Positions 24,527-33,313 of a stretch of DNA of 40,093 bases are shown here, in pieces (within the stretch, counting starts at the first letter, position 1; the number at the start of each line of letters is the position of its first letter). The position numbers and the translations under genes were made by a program. Source of the stretch: Marinobacter bryozoorum (lineage in GTDB: Bacteria > Pseudomonadota > Gammaproteobacteria > Pseudomonadales > Oleiphilaceae); assembly GCF_023156245.1 (NCBI RefSeq), contig NZ_JAKZAH010000035.1:1-40093 (forward strand), in the 5' to 3' direction. The notes under the pieces were generated by a model that searched no databases, had not been told where the DNA came from, and worked only from the letters and a program-made list of their open reading frames with translations.

Positions 24527-25750
24527 ATGTCTCCGACCCCGGAACGCCCGAACCTGTTGATTATGGTGACCTGCGGGTTGCTCACCAGCCTGGTGGTTAT
24601 TGCCTTTGCCCGTATGGCTTATGGGGTGATTTTGCCGCCCATGCGCGCGGACCTCGGCCTGAGTTACCAGCAGGCGGGGGTTCTGGGCACCATTACTGCC
24701 CTGGGTTATCTTTTGTTCGTGCTGGCGGGAGGGGTGGCCGCTGCCCGTTTCGGGGCAAAGCCGACAATCGTGTTTGGCCTGATCTCGGTGGCGCTGGGCT
24801 TCGCCGGACTGACCGTAGCTTCCCATTACTGGTTGTTGCTGGGGCTGATGGCGCTTCTGGGCTTTGGTACAGCCTTCAGCTTTGCACCCATGGTGGCGCT
24901 GCTGGCCACCTGGTATCCGGAAAAGCGGGGGCTGGTGATCGGTCTTATGACCAGTGGTGTGGGTATGGGTATGTTGCTGGTAGGCGCCCTGGTTCCCATG
25001 ATGACCAGCCTGTTCGGAGACAACGGCTGGCGTGTCAGCTGGGGCATTTTTGGTGGCGTCGCAGTAATCGTGGCTGTTTTGATTACGGTGTTTGCCAAGG
25101 ATCCACCCCGGCTGGCGACAGGCTCTGGTGAAGCGCCTCCGTCAGACGACAAGTGGCTGATCTACCGGAACCACCGAGTGGTTACCGTCGCCACGGTGTA
25201 CGGCATCATCGGTGTAACCTACATCGTACAGGCCATCTTCATGATCAGTTTCATGGTGGAGGAAGGCCACGCGGAATCAACAGCCGGGGCGTTCATGGCG
25301 ATGATGGGCCTGATGTCCATCGCGGCGGGGCCCCTGTGGGGCTGGCTGTCTGATCACTGGGGGCGTGGTAACGCCCTGACGGCGTCCCTGGCACTGGTGA
25401 CCCTGGCCATGGGGCTGCCCCTGCTTGACCAGTCTCTGTTCACGTTCTTCCTGCACTTCCTGGTCATGGGATTATCGGTAAACGGCATGTTTGCCCTGAT
25501 CCAGGCCAGCGCCACGGACCAGGTGGCGCCCAGGTATATTCCCATCGCATTCAGCTTCGTTACGGTGTTCTTTGCTTCCGGGCAGCTGGTGGGTCCGGCG
25601 GTGGCGGGTTGGCTGATCGAGTCCAGCGGTGGCTTCCGGGTCGCGTTCGGATTTACCTTTGTGGTGTTGCTGGCAGGTGTCTGGTTGACCCTGCGTATCC
25701 GGCGCTTCCCGGCCGAGGTTGCCGTTGGGGCGCCATCCGCCGGAGGTTAG
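24527..25750 (+). CDS. MFS transporter (YbfB/YjiJ-like)
   Basis: Major facilitator superfamily protein (407 aa, 12 predicted helices). The N-terminal sequence (ARMAYGVILPPMRADLGLSYQQAGVLGTITALGYL) and the loop 2-3 region (AARFGAKPTIVFGL) fit the YbfB/YjiJ-type MFS group. Helix 8-9 loop GWLSDHWGRGNAL is the second MFS A-like motif. Start ATG 24527 has GGAAG upstream. Substrate unknown. Convergent with the GGDEF gene, 21 bases apart. Confidence 0.9.
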   Translation: MSPTPERPNLLIMVTCGLLTSLVVIAFARMAYGVILPPMRADLGLSYQQAGVLGTITALGYLLFVLAGGVAAARFGAKPTIVFGLISVALGFAGLTVASHYWLLLGLMALLGFGTAFSFAPMVALLATWYPEKRGLVIGLMTSGVGMGMLLVGALVPMMTSLFGDNGWRVSWGIFGGVAVIVAVLITVFAKDPPRLATGSGEAPPSDDKWLIYRNHRVVTVATVYGIIGVTYIVQAIFMISFMVEEGHAESTAGAFMAMMGLMSIAAGPLWGWLSDHWGRGNALTASLALVTLAMGLPLLDQSLFTFFLHFLVMGLSVNGMFALIQASATDQVAPRYIPIAFSFVTVFFASGQLVGPAVAGWLIESSGGFRVAFGFTFVVLLAGVWLTLRIRRFPAEVAVGAPSAGG

Positions 25751-25771
25751 TGCAGCAGCCCCGGCTGCCGC

Positions 25772-26911
25772 TCAGGCTCGTTGCGCCTCGCCGGTCCAGG
25801 GTGCTCGGCAGACAACCCGGTTGCGGCCAGCCTCTTTCGCCTCGTATAGGGCCAGGTCTGCCTGGCGAATCAGCTCGTCCGGTGGTACTTCGCGATAGCT
25901 GCAGGCCACACCTGCTGACAAAGTGACGGAGAATAGGTTTTCGCCCATCGCTACCGGCGTCTTTTCGAACATGCGCCGGTAATCCTCGGCCCGGGCTTCG
26001 GCGGCTTCCAGGCCTGTACCTGGCAGTACCACCAGGAATTCTTCCCCGCCAAACCGGCAAACGATATCGCTGCCCCGGGACAAGGCGGTCAGCACGCTGG
26101 CCAGCTGGTTGATCACCAGGTCTCCGGCACTGTGCCCGTGCAGGTCATTCACGCCCTTGAAGTGATCCAGGTCGATCAGTACCAGGCTCAGGGGGTCGCC
26201 CTGTCGCAGACAGCGCGTCATTTCCCGGTGCAGGCTGTCTTCCAGGTAGCGACGATTGTACAGCCCGGTCAGGGGGTCACGGTTGGCCTGTTCCTGTAAT
26301 TGCTCCTGGAGCAGGCGGTTTTCCTCGATTTGCCGTTTGAGTTCCTGTTCCGTCAGGCGTTGCCGTTCACGGGCATCATGCAGGATAAGGTTGCGGCTGA
26401 AGGAGACATGCCCGACCAGTAGCAGATACATGGAGATGGAACTTATGGCCAGCACTGTGGTGATCCAGTGGGTCGCGGGCTGGAACCAGAAACCGGCAAA
26501 CAGGCCACCGGCCACAACACCGCCGGCGAGGCCGGTCAGGGCCTGGAACGTGCCGGGCAGGCCCCGGAACACCATCAGGTTCATGGTGATGCTGATACCG
26601 AGGATAAAGGTGATCCATACCGGAAAGCCCAGGCCAGCGATCCACAGACCGAAAATAACCGCGTCGATCACCAGGTTGTTGAATTCCGAATGCATGGAAT
26701 CGGCTGATTGCCGGGCCCTGAGATACGCCAGCTGTGGCCATACCAGAAAGCTCACCGCGAGGGTCGGGTATAGCCAGGGAGAGAGTTGTTGCAACCAAAC
26801 GTGGCTGGCGAGGGTAAGGAATGCCGCTACAAAGGAGACGCTCCGGTTGCGCCGGTTCATGTTAACAACCCAGTGCGGCTGGGGGCTCGGAGTATGACGG
26901 GTGACGGACAT
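25772..26911 (-). CDS. MASE2-GGDEF diguanylate cyclase
   Basis: Membrane-bound diguanylate cyclase making cyclic di-GMP. Residues about 25-175 form an MASE2 sensor-type membrane domain of five or six helices, as in Escherichia coli DgcC/AdrA (SFLVWPQLAYLRARQSADSMHSEFNNLVID). A short coiled coil (RERQRLTEQELKRQIEENRLLQEQLQEQ) leads into the GGDEF domain from about 210. The active-site loop is GGEEF (288-292). An inhibitory RxxD site (R279-GS-D282) lies five residues before it, so product inhibition is expected. ATG 26911 is my choice; ATG 26860 is possible and neither has a strong ribosome-binding site. Confidence 0.93.
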   Translation of the reverse strand: MSVTRHTPSPQPHWVVNMNRRNRSVSFVAAFLTLASHVWLQQLSPWLYPTLAVSFLVWPQLAYLRARQSADSMHSEFNNLVIDAVIFGLWIAGLGFPVWITFILGISITMNLMVFRGLPGTFQALTGLAGGVVAGGLFAGFWFQPATHWITTVLAISSISMYLLLVGHVSFSRNLILHDARERQRLTEQELKRQIEENRLLQEQLQEQANRDPLTGLYNRRYLEDSLHREMTRCLRQGDPLSLVLIDLDHFKGVNDLHGHSAGDLVINQLASVLTALSRGSDIVCRFGGEEFLVVLPGTGLEAAEARAEDYRRMFEKTPVAMGENLFSVTLSAGVACSYREVPPDELIRQADLALYEAKEAGRNRVVCRAPWTGEAQRA

Positions 26912-27277
26912 TAGCAATACGGCCTGCTTCCACTACAATCCGGAGATCGCGTTCCTGCGATTCAAGTGTCTCAGTATAGGACACGTCCACTGAATTTGCG
27001 CGAATTTTTGGCGATAATCCCCGGATAACTTGCGCTCTGTCCATCTCTTTGAGGAGGGGCTAAAACTGCCGGGCTCGCCAGCAAGATGTCCCATCGGTAA
27101 TTCTACGACCCTTTAAATACTGCCTTCCCGGTGCAATATTGAAGTTATCTCTTGCCCGGGCAGGCGGGACACTGGCGAACGTATCTGGTTCCCGAGTCAC
27201 AAGCCCTGTACCGCGCATGCACCTGGAGGCAAACCGCAACCGGTGCACCTATCACATCGAAGAATCAGGGAGGCGCC
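26912..27277. other. Intergenic region between divergent genes
   Basis: About 366 bases without a convincing gene. It must hold the promoters of the GGDEF gene and the secreted-protein gene. Small inverted repeats are visible: ATCGC-N6-GCGAT at 26946-26961 and GTGTC-N9-GACAC near 26967-26985. I recognise no riboswitch or RNA. Confidence 0.4.
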
Positions 27278-27583
27278 ATGAACAAATCACTATCCGCTGC
27301 CATCACGACCATGCTGCTGATCACCTCTTCAGCCTGGGCCGCCTCTCCCGAGAGCCAGGCGATTCGTCCAACCGGCGATAACATGCCGGACGCATCCCCC
27401 ACGGAGCAGGCAGACAGGGCAGGCTACCGCAACGCCGAGGAGCGTCGCGGAGGCCAGCGGGGTGACCAGATGCGCGAGGAGCGCAAGGAAATGCGTGATG
27501 AGCATCGAGGTGAGCAGAATGGTTATCAACGGCGCCATGATGACGAGAACCGGGAGCGCCGTGGGAACAACGCCCCGGAATGA
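27278..27583 (+). CDS. Secreted highly charged small protein
   Basis: A 101-aa protein with a signal peptide (MNKSLSAAITTMLLITSSAWA) and a mature part rich in Arg, Glu, Asp, Gln and Asn with no hydrophobic core (RRGGQRGDQMREERKEMRDE and similar). It is probably disordered. I know no function. ATG 27278 is firmly supported by AGGGAGG upstream and the signal peptide; the frame is open further 5' but lacks a site there. Convergent with the cyclase gene. Confidence 0.75.
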   Translation: MNKSLSAAITTMLLITSSAWAASPESQAIRPTGDNMPDASPTEQADRAGYRNAEERRGGQRGDQMREERKEMRDEHRGEQNGYQRRHDDENRERRGNNAPE

Positions 27584-27595
27584 TTCCAGGACTGA

Positions 27596-27616
27596 GGCCC
27601 CGGTAGTTCCGGGGCC
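27596..27616. terminator. Hairpin between convergent genes
   Basis: GGCCCCGG (27596-27603) pairs with CCGGGGCC (27609-27616) around a 5-base loop. There is no clear T-run on either side, so it is a weak terminator candidate, placed 12 bases after one stop and 16 before the other. Confidence 0.5.
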
Positions 27617-27632
27617 CGTATCGTTTACCGGA

Positions 27633-28670
27633 TTACTTGATGGCCACCGGGTTCACCGGTGAGCCGGTACCCTGTTCAACCTTCAGTGGCGCAGCCACCA
27701 GCATGAAGCTGTACTGACCGTCTTCGGCACTGTCTGCCGCCAGGTCATCCAGCCACAGGATCTCTGACAGCACCACACCCATATCCCGCATCAGCGCACC
27801 ATGCAGCGGAATAATGTAGGTCTGCCCATCGATTTCCTGGACCACTTTCTCAACCGCAATGTTGTCGGTAGCAATCATCGGGGTTTCCATCTCGTCCAGC
27901 CAGCTCAGCAGTTCATTGCTGTGGCACAGGCCGGGCTCGTTCATGGCGTTCCATTCTTCGTCCGGTTCCTCTTCCCAGAAACGGGCGATGGAACCGGTGC
28001 GGATCACCAGGATGTCCCGCTTGTTGATGGTGGTGCCCTGGGCCTCCGCCGTGGCCTCCAGGTCTTCAAGGTTGATGCAGGTGTTTGTGGGCAGGCGATG
28101 GAGGTCATCGCTGCCCATATGGCGGCCTACATCCAGCAAGACTGCTCGACCGACAATGCCTTTCTCGCCGATCTCACCGACGTCTGCATGGGAGTGACCG
28201 TGCACGGAGGTTTCCTCACCCTTGCCGCCGTAGATCTGATTGCCATACCAGGCGTGGGCCAGGCCATCCACGTGGGTGGTGCCCTGCAGGTACATAAAGG
28301 CGACGTCGTCCGAGTATTTCATTCCGCCCGGGGACGGTTCCGCCTTGCCGGCCTTGTAAACGCCGGCGTCAGTGGCCATAAAGTGCTGGGTGGGCACCCG
28401 GCCGGGGAACACGGGGCCCGAACCTGAGGTCATGGGGATCTGCAGGGTGAAGGTTTTGCCGCTTTTGATGGTACCGGCACCATTCTTCACCTGGTCCTCA
28501 CCCAGGTAGTTGAGGGCGCCTACCTGGTCGTCCTCGCCCCACTTGCCCCAGTTATTGGGAGCGTTGCTTTGCAGGGTATCCATGGGCGTCTGCTGTGCAA
28601 GGGCCACAGTGGACAGTCCGGCAATCAGGGTTCCTGTGCACAGGGCCAGGAGGGATGGTTTGAAGGGCAT
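27633..28670 (-). CDS. Exported cyclase-family (kynurenine formamidase-like) metal hydrolase
   Basis: Periplasmic protein (345 aa) of the cyclase family, a metal-dependent hydrolase fold that includes kynurenine formamidase and isatin hydrolase. Signal peptide: LLALCTGTLIAGLSTVALAQ. The mature start NNWGKWGEDDQVGALNYL is the W-G-x-D-x-x-G-x-L-N pattern of the longer subgroup. The metal-binding motif reads QGTTHVDGLAH, the H-x-G-T-H-x-D-x(3)-H pattern with its first His replaced by Gln. Start ATG 28670 follows AAGGAGAACAACC. It is the last gene of the Liv/dehydrogenase operon. Substrate unknown; ring-opening or amide cleavage would fit. Confidence 0.88.
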   Translation of the reverse strand: MPFKPSLLALCTGTLIAGLSTVALAQQTPMDTLQSNAPNNWGKWGEDDQVGALNYLGEDQVKNGAGTIKSGKTFTLQIPMTSGSGPVFPGRVPTQHFMATDAGVYKAGKAEPSPGGMKYSDDVAFMYLQGTTHVDGLAHAWYGNQIYGGKGEETSVHGHSHADVGEIGEKGIVGRAVLLDVGRHMGSDDLHRLPTNTCINLEDLEATAEAQGTTINKRDILVIRTGSIARFWEEEPDEEWNAMNEPGLCHSNELLSWLDEMETPMIATDNIAVEKVVQEIDGQTYIIPLHGALMRDMGVVLSEILWLDDLAADSAEDGQYSFMLVAAPLKVEQGTGSPVNPVAIK

Positions 28671-28709
28671 GGTTGTTCTCCTTGTTGCGTTGCTTGTTGT
28701 TGTGATTAA

Positions 28710-28735
28710 CCACCGGCGGCAACGGCCGCCGGTGG
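28710..28735 (-). repeat. GC-rich hairpin between dehydrogenase and cyclase genes
   Basis: CCACCGGCGGC (28710-28720) pairs perfectly with GCCGCCGGTGG (28725-28735) around AACG. No T-run follows on the minus strand. It may be an RNA-stabilising or partially terminating hairpin setting cyclase expression relative to upstream genes. Confidence 0.6.
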
Positions 28736-28787
28736 GTGGTGCAAGGGAGAAAGTGGTAGCCGTAGTGTAGTTGTTATCTACGGGTTT

Positions 28788-29918
28788 TCAGTCGAACAGA
28801 ACCACCTGTCGCACTGCCTTACCGGCAGCCAGTTTCTCGAATCCTTCGTTGATCTGGTCCAGGGTCAGGGTGTCACTCAGCAGTTTGTCCACCGGCAGTT
28901 TGCCCTGGCGGAACAGGCTCACGTAGCGGGCGACGTCGCGCACGGGTACGCAACTACCCACGTAACTGCCCTTGAGCGTGCGTTCTTCCGCCACCAGGCT
29001 GACCTGTTGCAAAGCGACCTTCTTTTCCGGGTGGGCGAGGCCGCCGGTTACCGTGGTGCCACCGCGGCGGGTGATCTGGTAGGCAAATTCCAGGGCTTTC
29101 TCGGAGCCGGCCATTTCGATGGCACAGTTGACGCCGCCGTTGGTGAGCTGTTTGATCTTGTCCACCACGCCCTCTTCACCGGAGTTGAAGGTGTGGGTCG
29201 CGCCCAGTTCCTTCGCCAGGGCCAGCTTGCTGTCATCCAGGTCGATGGCGATCACCTCACTGGCACCTGCCACCAAGGCGCCCAGCACGCTGTTCAGGCC
29301 TACGCCACCCAGGCCCACGACGGCCACGGTCTGTCCGGCCTTGATATCGGCGGAGTTGATCGATGCACCGACCCCGGTCAGCACCGCGCAACCGAACAGG
29401 GCAGCGTGGTGCAGGGGGAGTTCCGGGTCGACTTTTACCAGCGAATCCCGTGATACCACCGCATGGTCGGCAAACGCGGAAACCCCCAGGTGATGGTTGA
29501 TGGCAGTGCCATCGGCCCGGTGCAGTCGGTGCTCGCCGTTCACCAGGGTGCCGGCGTTGTTGGTCTTGGCGGCTGGCTCGCACAGGGCCGGGCGACCCTC
29601 GGCGCAGGGCTCACAGTGACCGCAGCTGGGCACGAATACGGCGACCACATGGTCACCGGGCTTGAGGTCCCGCACGCCGTTACCCACTTCCTTTACAATG
29701 CCGGCAGCCTCGTGGCCCAGGGCCATGGGGACCGGACGCGGGCGGTTGCCGTCGATAACGGACAGGTCCGAATGGCACAGGCCGGCGGCTTTGATTTCCA
29801 CCAGCACCTCGTTATCGCCGGGGGGATCCAGCTCCAGCTCCTCAATAACCAGGGGCTTTGTTTCGGTGTAAGGGCGCTCGGCGCCAATCGCTTGCAGTAC
29901 CGCAGCACGAATTTTCAT
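28788..29918 (-). CDS. Zinc-dependent alcohol dehydrogenase
   Basis: Medium-chain zinc alcohol dehydrogenase (376 aa), NAD(P)-dependent. Catalytic zinc site GLCHSDL plus GHEAAGIVKEVG. Structural zinc loop CGHCEPCAEGRPALC with all four cysteines. Nucleotide-binding GLGGVGLNSV near residue 200, followed by an acidic residue at the end of the second strand (IDLDDSK), which favours NAD. The length and layout resemble the class III-like group. Start ATG 29918 is preceded by the same leader as the cyclase gene. It sits 24 bases after livF-like, so it likely oxidises the imported compound or a derived alcohol. Confidence 0.94.
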   Translation of the reverse strand: MKIRAAVLQAIGAERPYTETKPLVIEELELDPPGDNEVLVEIKAAGLCHSDLSVIDGNRPRPVPMALGHEAAGIVKEVGNGVRDLKPGDHVVAVFVPSCGHCEPCAEGRPALCEPAAKTNNAGTLVNGEHRLHRADGTAINHHLGVSAFADHAVVSRDSLVKVDPELPLHHAALFGCAVLTGVGASINSADIKAGQTVAVVGLGGVGLNSVLGALVAGASEVIAIDLDDSKLALAKELGATHTFNSGEEGVVDKIKQLTNGGVNCAIEMAGSEKALEFAYQITRRGGTTVTGGLAHPEKKVALQQVSLVAEERTLKGSYVGSCVPVRDVARYVSLFRQGKLPVDKLLSDTLTLDQINEGFEKLAAGKAVRQVVLFD

Positions 29919-29942
29919 GGTTGTTCTCCTTGTTCGGATCCA

Positions 29943-30629
29943 TCAGTAATCGGTCAGTCCCGATGATTCTGACGTATCCCTGCGACCTTGTGAAACCGCG
30001 CCCCGCTCGATCCGCCAGGTGGCGTCTACCAGGTCGGCGGAATGGCTGTCATCGGACTCGGCAATAAGCACGGTCAGACCCTCGCCCCGAAGGTCGGCAA
30101 TCACCGCAGACAGACGCTTGGCCAGTACCGGTGCCACTCCTTCAAAGGGCTCGTCCAGCAAGATCATTTCCCGGCCGGGAATCAGGGCGCGGCCCAGGGC
30201 GACAAGCTTCTGCTGGCCCCCGGAAAGCTGCAAGGCCTTACGCTCGCCAAAGTCGGCGATTTCCGGCATCAGTGAGTAAACCCATTTCAGGCGCTCTTCA
30301 CCATCCCGGATCTTGTTGGCCCAGGCCGGCATCAACATGTTCTCGGTGACCGTCAGCTCCGGGATCAGGCGCCGGTCTTCAGGCATGTAACTGATACGCA
30401 TGTTGGCCCGGCGGTGGGAGGGCAGCCGGGTGATGTCCTCGCCCTTGAAGGTGATCGTACCCTTGTCCGGTGGCAACAGGCCCATAATGGCGCGGATCAG
30501 GGTGGTCTTGCCGGCACCGTTGTGGCCGATCAGCCCCGCCATCTTGCCAGTGGGAATGGTCAGGTTGATGTCCCGGAGTATCTTGATGCCCTCAATGGAG
30601 ACGTCGAGATTGGATATTTCAAGGCTCAT
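29943..30629 (-). CDS. Branched-chain-type ABC transporter ATPase, LivF family
   Basis: Cytoplasmic ATPase subunit (228 aa) of a hydrophobic-amino-acid-type importer. Walker A is GHNGAGKTT, the signature LSGGQQK, and Walker B MILLDEPFEG. ISYMPEDRRLIPELTVTENM is the LivF-typical Q-loop area. Start ATG 30629 lies 1 base after the LivG-type stop. Follows the permeases and LivG in the standard Liv order. Liv-type systems also import urea, amides and aromatic acids, so leucine should not be assumed. Confidence 0.93.
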   Translation of the reverse strand: MSLEISNLDVSIEGIKILRDINLTIPTGKMAGLIGHNGAGKTTLIRAIMGLLPPDKGTITFKGEDITRLPSHRRANMRISYMPEDRRLIPELTVTENMLMPAWANKIRDGEERLKWVYSLMPEIADFGERKALQLSGGQQKLVALGRALIPGREMILLDEPFEGVAPVLAKRLSAVIADLRGEGLTVLIAESDDSHSADLVDATWRIERGAVSQGRRDTSESSGLTDY

Positions 30630-30630
30630 A

Positions 30631-31407
30631 TCAGGCGTCTCCCCCGGTTGCGGCTGGTTTGTGTTGCTTGCCGGTGACCAGTTCCTGTACTTGCTCATCG
30701 GCCAGGACCTCGTCCACCGGACCGTCCTTGATCACCACGCCACTGGCGAAGGCCAGCACCCGGGTGACATAGCGCTGCACAATTTCCATATCGTGTTCCA
30801 CGAACAGCACGGTCAGGCCGCGGGCACGGACCGCCTCCATGACAGTGTCCATCAGGGTGTATTTCTCTTCCATGCTGACCCCACTGGTGGGTTCGTCCAA
30901 CAACAGCATGCGGGGGTTGCCCAGCATGGCGATGGCGATATCCAGAAGTTTGCGCGCCCCCTGGGGCATGGCCGTTACCATCTCGTCCCGGTACTCGGTG
31001 ATGTGCATCTGTTCGAGGATTTCCTCCGCTGCCTTCAGGCGTTCCGGGGTATGCACCGGGCGCAGCATCTGGAACTGCTTGTGCTCTGCTGCGGCCAGGG
31101 CAATGGACAGGTTGTCGATCACCGGCAGTTCCAGGAACAGCTGTGGTATCTGGAACGAGCGGGTCAGCCCCTTGCGCATCAGCTTGCGGGGGCCAAGGCC
31201 CTTGATGGGCTTGCCGTCAAAGGAGATCACCCCCTTCGAGGGCGGCAGGTACCCGGTTACCATATTGATAAACGTGGTCTTACCGGCCCCGTTGGAGCCG
31301 ATGACCCCGACAATTTCCCCTTCGGTAATGGTAACGTTGATGTCTTCCGCGGCCGTCACCGCACCGAAATAGCGGGACAGCCCCTCGGTTTTCAGAATCT
31401 CGGTCAT
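30631..31407 (-). CDS. Branched-chain-type ABC transporter ATPase, LivG family
   Basis: Second ATPase subunit (258 aa). Walker A GSNGAGKTTFINMVTG, Walker B MLLLDEPTSG, H-loop VLFVEHDMEIV. The signature is divergent: MPQGARKLLDIAIAM where LSGGQ-like sequence is usual. Gene overlaps the LivM-type gene by 4 bases (ATGA) and touches the LivF-type gene, so all are co-translated. Confidence 0.93.
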   Translation of the reverse strand: MTEILKTEGLSRYFGAVTAAEDINVTITEGEIVGVIGSNGAGKTTFINMVTGYLPPSKGVISFDGKPIKGLGPRKLMRKGLTRSFQIPQLFLELPVIDNLSIALAAAEHKQFQMLRPVHTPERLKAAEEILEQMHITEYRDEMVTAMPQGARKLLDIAIAMLGNPRMLLLDEPTSGVSMEEKYTLMDTVMEAVRARGLTVLFVEHDMEIVQRYVTRVLAFASGVVIKDGPVDEVLADEQVQELVTGKQHKPAATGGDA

Positions 31408-32348
31408 GAGGCGGCCCCTTTCTTGCGGGTGAACAGACTCCAGATCCCTTTGGGCAGGAACAGGATGATCAGCAGCAGCACAATGCCGAGGATCATCTGC
31501 CAGGCATTGGGGGCCAGTTCAACGGCGTAGGTTCGCACCAGCGTGAAGATCAGCGCCGCAATGAACGGTGCGGCCACATGGCCGGTGCCACCGAGGATGG
31601 CGATGAACACGAACTCGCCGGAAATGGTCCAGTAGGCCATGGTGGGGTCCACGTGGCCCGCAGCCAGCGCCGTCATGGAGCCGCCGACCGAGCCAATGGC
31701 CGCCGCAATCACGTAGTTGATGTACAGGATCTGCTGGCGTGAGATCCCCATGTATTCCACGCGCACCTCGTTTTCCCGTATCGCCTCACAGGCCAGGCCA
31801 ATACTGGACTTGAAGTAGCGGTTCAGGAACAGGGCGATCACCAGCGCCACGGCAATGGCCAGCATCAGCGCCATGTTGGCACCATCGCTGGTTTCCGAGT
31901 CGAACCAGAGCAGCGTCCAGTCCACCACCCCGAAGCCGTCGGTACTGCCCAGCCCATGGCTTTTCACCAGGATGCCGTACAGGATCATGGAAAACGCCAG
32001 CGACAGCATGGCGAAGAAGATCTCCCGGTACCGCGTCACCAGTAATCCGAGAATCATGGCAATGGCCACCGTGGCCACCACACCGAGGCCGATCAGCACC
32101 AGGGCGTCGGTAATGCCCAGGAAGCGTCCGCCCAGGCCTACGGCATAACCACCAAGGCAGTAGAACAGGCCCTGGCCGAAGGAAACCAGCCCGGCCCGCA
32201 TCAGCATAACCACGCCCATGACCACCAGGCCGGTGGAAATGGCCAGCGTGAGCGTGAAAACCAGCCAGTTGGGGCTGAACTGGGCGGCAATGGCAACGGC
32301 GATGGCAACGCCGATCAGTGACAGTTCGGTTCTGTCTGCTTTCATCAT
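31404..32348 (-). CDS. Branched-chain-type ABC transporter permease, LivM family
   Basis: Inner-membrane permease (314 aa, about nine helices) of the Liv-type importer. The family motifs GLVSFGQGLFYCLGGYAVGLGG and the coupling EAIRENEVRVEYMGISRQQILYINYVIAAAIGSVGGSM are present. Starts ATGATG at 32348, overlapping the LivH-type stop. Normal length. Confidence 0.94.
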   Translation of the reverse strand: MMKADRTELSLIGVAIAVAIAAQFSPNWLVFTLTLAISTGLVVMGVVMLMRAGLVSFGQGLFYCLGGYAVGLGGRFLGITDALVLIGLGVVATVAIAMILGLLVTRYREIFFAMLSLAFSMILYGILVKSHGLGSTDGFGVVDWTLLWFDSETSDGANMALMLAIAVALVIALFLNRYFKSSIGLACEAIRENEVRVEYMGISRQQILYINYVIAAAIGSVGGSMTALAAGHVDPTMAYWTISGEFVFIAILGGTGHVAAPFIAALIFTLVRTYAVELAPNAWQMILGIVLLLIILFLPKGIWSLFTRKKGAAS

Positions 32349-33244
32349 ATTTTCCTCGCAACCGCCTGACCAAAGAGCCCGTGGGGCCGGAATACCAGTA
32401 CCGCGGCCATGACGGCGTAGATGATGAACAGTTCCAGCTCGGGCATGGTGTGAATCGAGGTGGCCCTGGCGAGGCCGACGATGATGGCGCCGATCGCGGC
32501 ACCGGTAATGCTGCCGAGCCCGCCGGTAACCACCACGGCGAAGGCCAGCACGATGACTTCAATACCAATACCGGGCACCACGGAGATGATCGGTGCGGTG
32601 ATGCCACCGGCGATGGCACCCAGGGTGGCGCCGATCATGAAGGTAATGGTGAACATGCGGCCCACATTCACACCCATGGCTTTCGACACTTCCCGGTCAT
32701 GGATAATGGAACGCAGGATCTTGCCGATACGGGTGCGCTCCAGCCAGAACCAGAGGCCGACGCCAATCACGATGGAAACCGCCAGTACCATCAGGTCATA
32801 GCGGGACACGGTCAGTACGTCGATATTGATCCGTCCCATGGCCGCATAGGGCTGGTAGGCGAAATAGGGTGTGGTGCCCCAGATCAGTTTCATGACGTCT
32901 TCAAGAATCAGCAGTACGGCAAAGGTGATGATCAGCATCAGGATCTCATCACGGCCGTACATGATGCGCAGCAGGCCCCGTTCGATGGCGAGGCCGGTGA
33001 CCGCGCCGATGGCGACGGCACACACCGCGATAATGGCAAAGGCCATCCACAGCTGGTCGCCGCCGTCGGCGTAGTACCAGCCCAGGGCCGAGGCGGCGGC
33101 GTAGGCGCCCAGGGCATAGAGGCTGCCGTGGGCCATGTTGAGTATGCGCATAACGCCGTAGATGACGGTCAGCCCGGCTGCCACCAGGAACAGCCAGGAG
33201 GCGTAGATAAACCCGTCAATCAGTATCGCCCAGACGGTTAACAT
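32345..33244 (-). CDS. Branched-chain-type ABC transporter permease, LivH family
   Basis: Permease partner (299 aa). LivH-family features: YGVMRILNMAHGSLYALGAYAA, GLAIERGLLR, and the coupling region SKAMGVNVGRMFTITFMIGATLGAIAGGI. ATG 33244 is chosen with GGAG upstream; TTG 33247 precedes it. A strong hairpin separates it from the binding-protein gene. Confidence 0.94.
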   Translation of the reverse strand: MLTVWAILIDGFIYASWLFLVAAGLTVIYGVMRILNMAHGSLYALGAYAAASALGWYYADGGDQLWMAFAIIAVCAVAIGAVTGLAIERGLLRIMYGRDEILMLIITFAVLLILEDVMKLIWGTTPYFAYQPYAAMGRINIDVLTVSRYDLMVLAVSIVIGVGLWFWLERTRIGKILRSIIHDREVSKAMGVNVGRMFTITFMIGATLGAIAGGITAPIISVVPGIGIEVIVLAFAVVVTGGLGSITGAAIGAIIVGLARATSIHTMPELELFIIYAVMAAVLVFRPHGLFGQAVARKI

Positions 33245-33270
33245 CAAGGGTTACTCCTGTGTGTGAGTAC

Positions 33271-33294
33271 ACCGGTGGCGCGGAGGCCACCGGT
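33271..33294 (-). repeat. Hairpin between binding-protein and permease genes
   Basis: ACCGGTGGC (33271-33279) pairs with GCCACCGGT (33286-33294). In ABC operons such structures often protect the upstream mRNA and lower downstream expression, giving excess binding protein. That role is inference. Confidence 0.65.
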
Positions 33295-33313
33295 GATCGG
33301 TTAAACGAATGGA

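Noticed and set aside
30400..31530. Plus-strand open frame across the two Liv ATPase genes
   Set aside because: The minus strand encodes both ATPases with full Walker motifs; the plus frame has no recognisable content.
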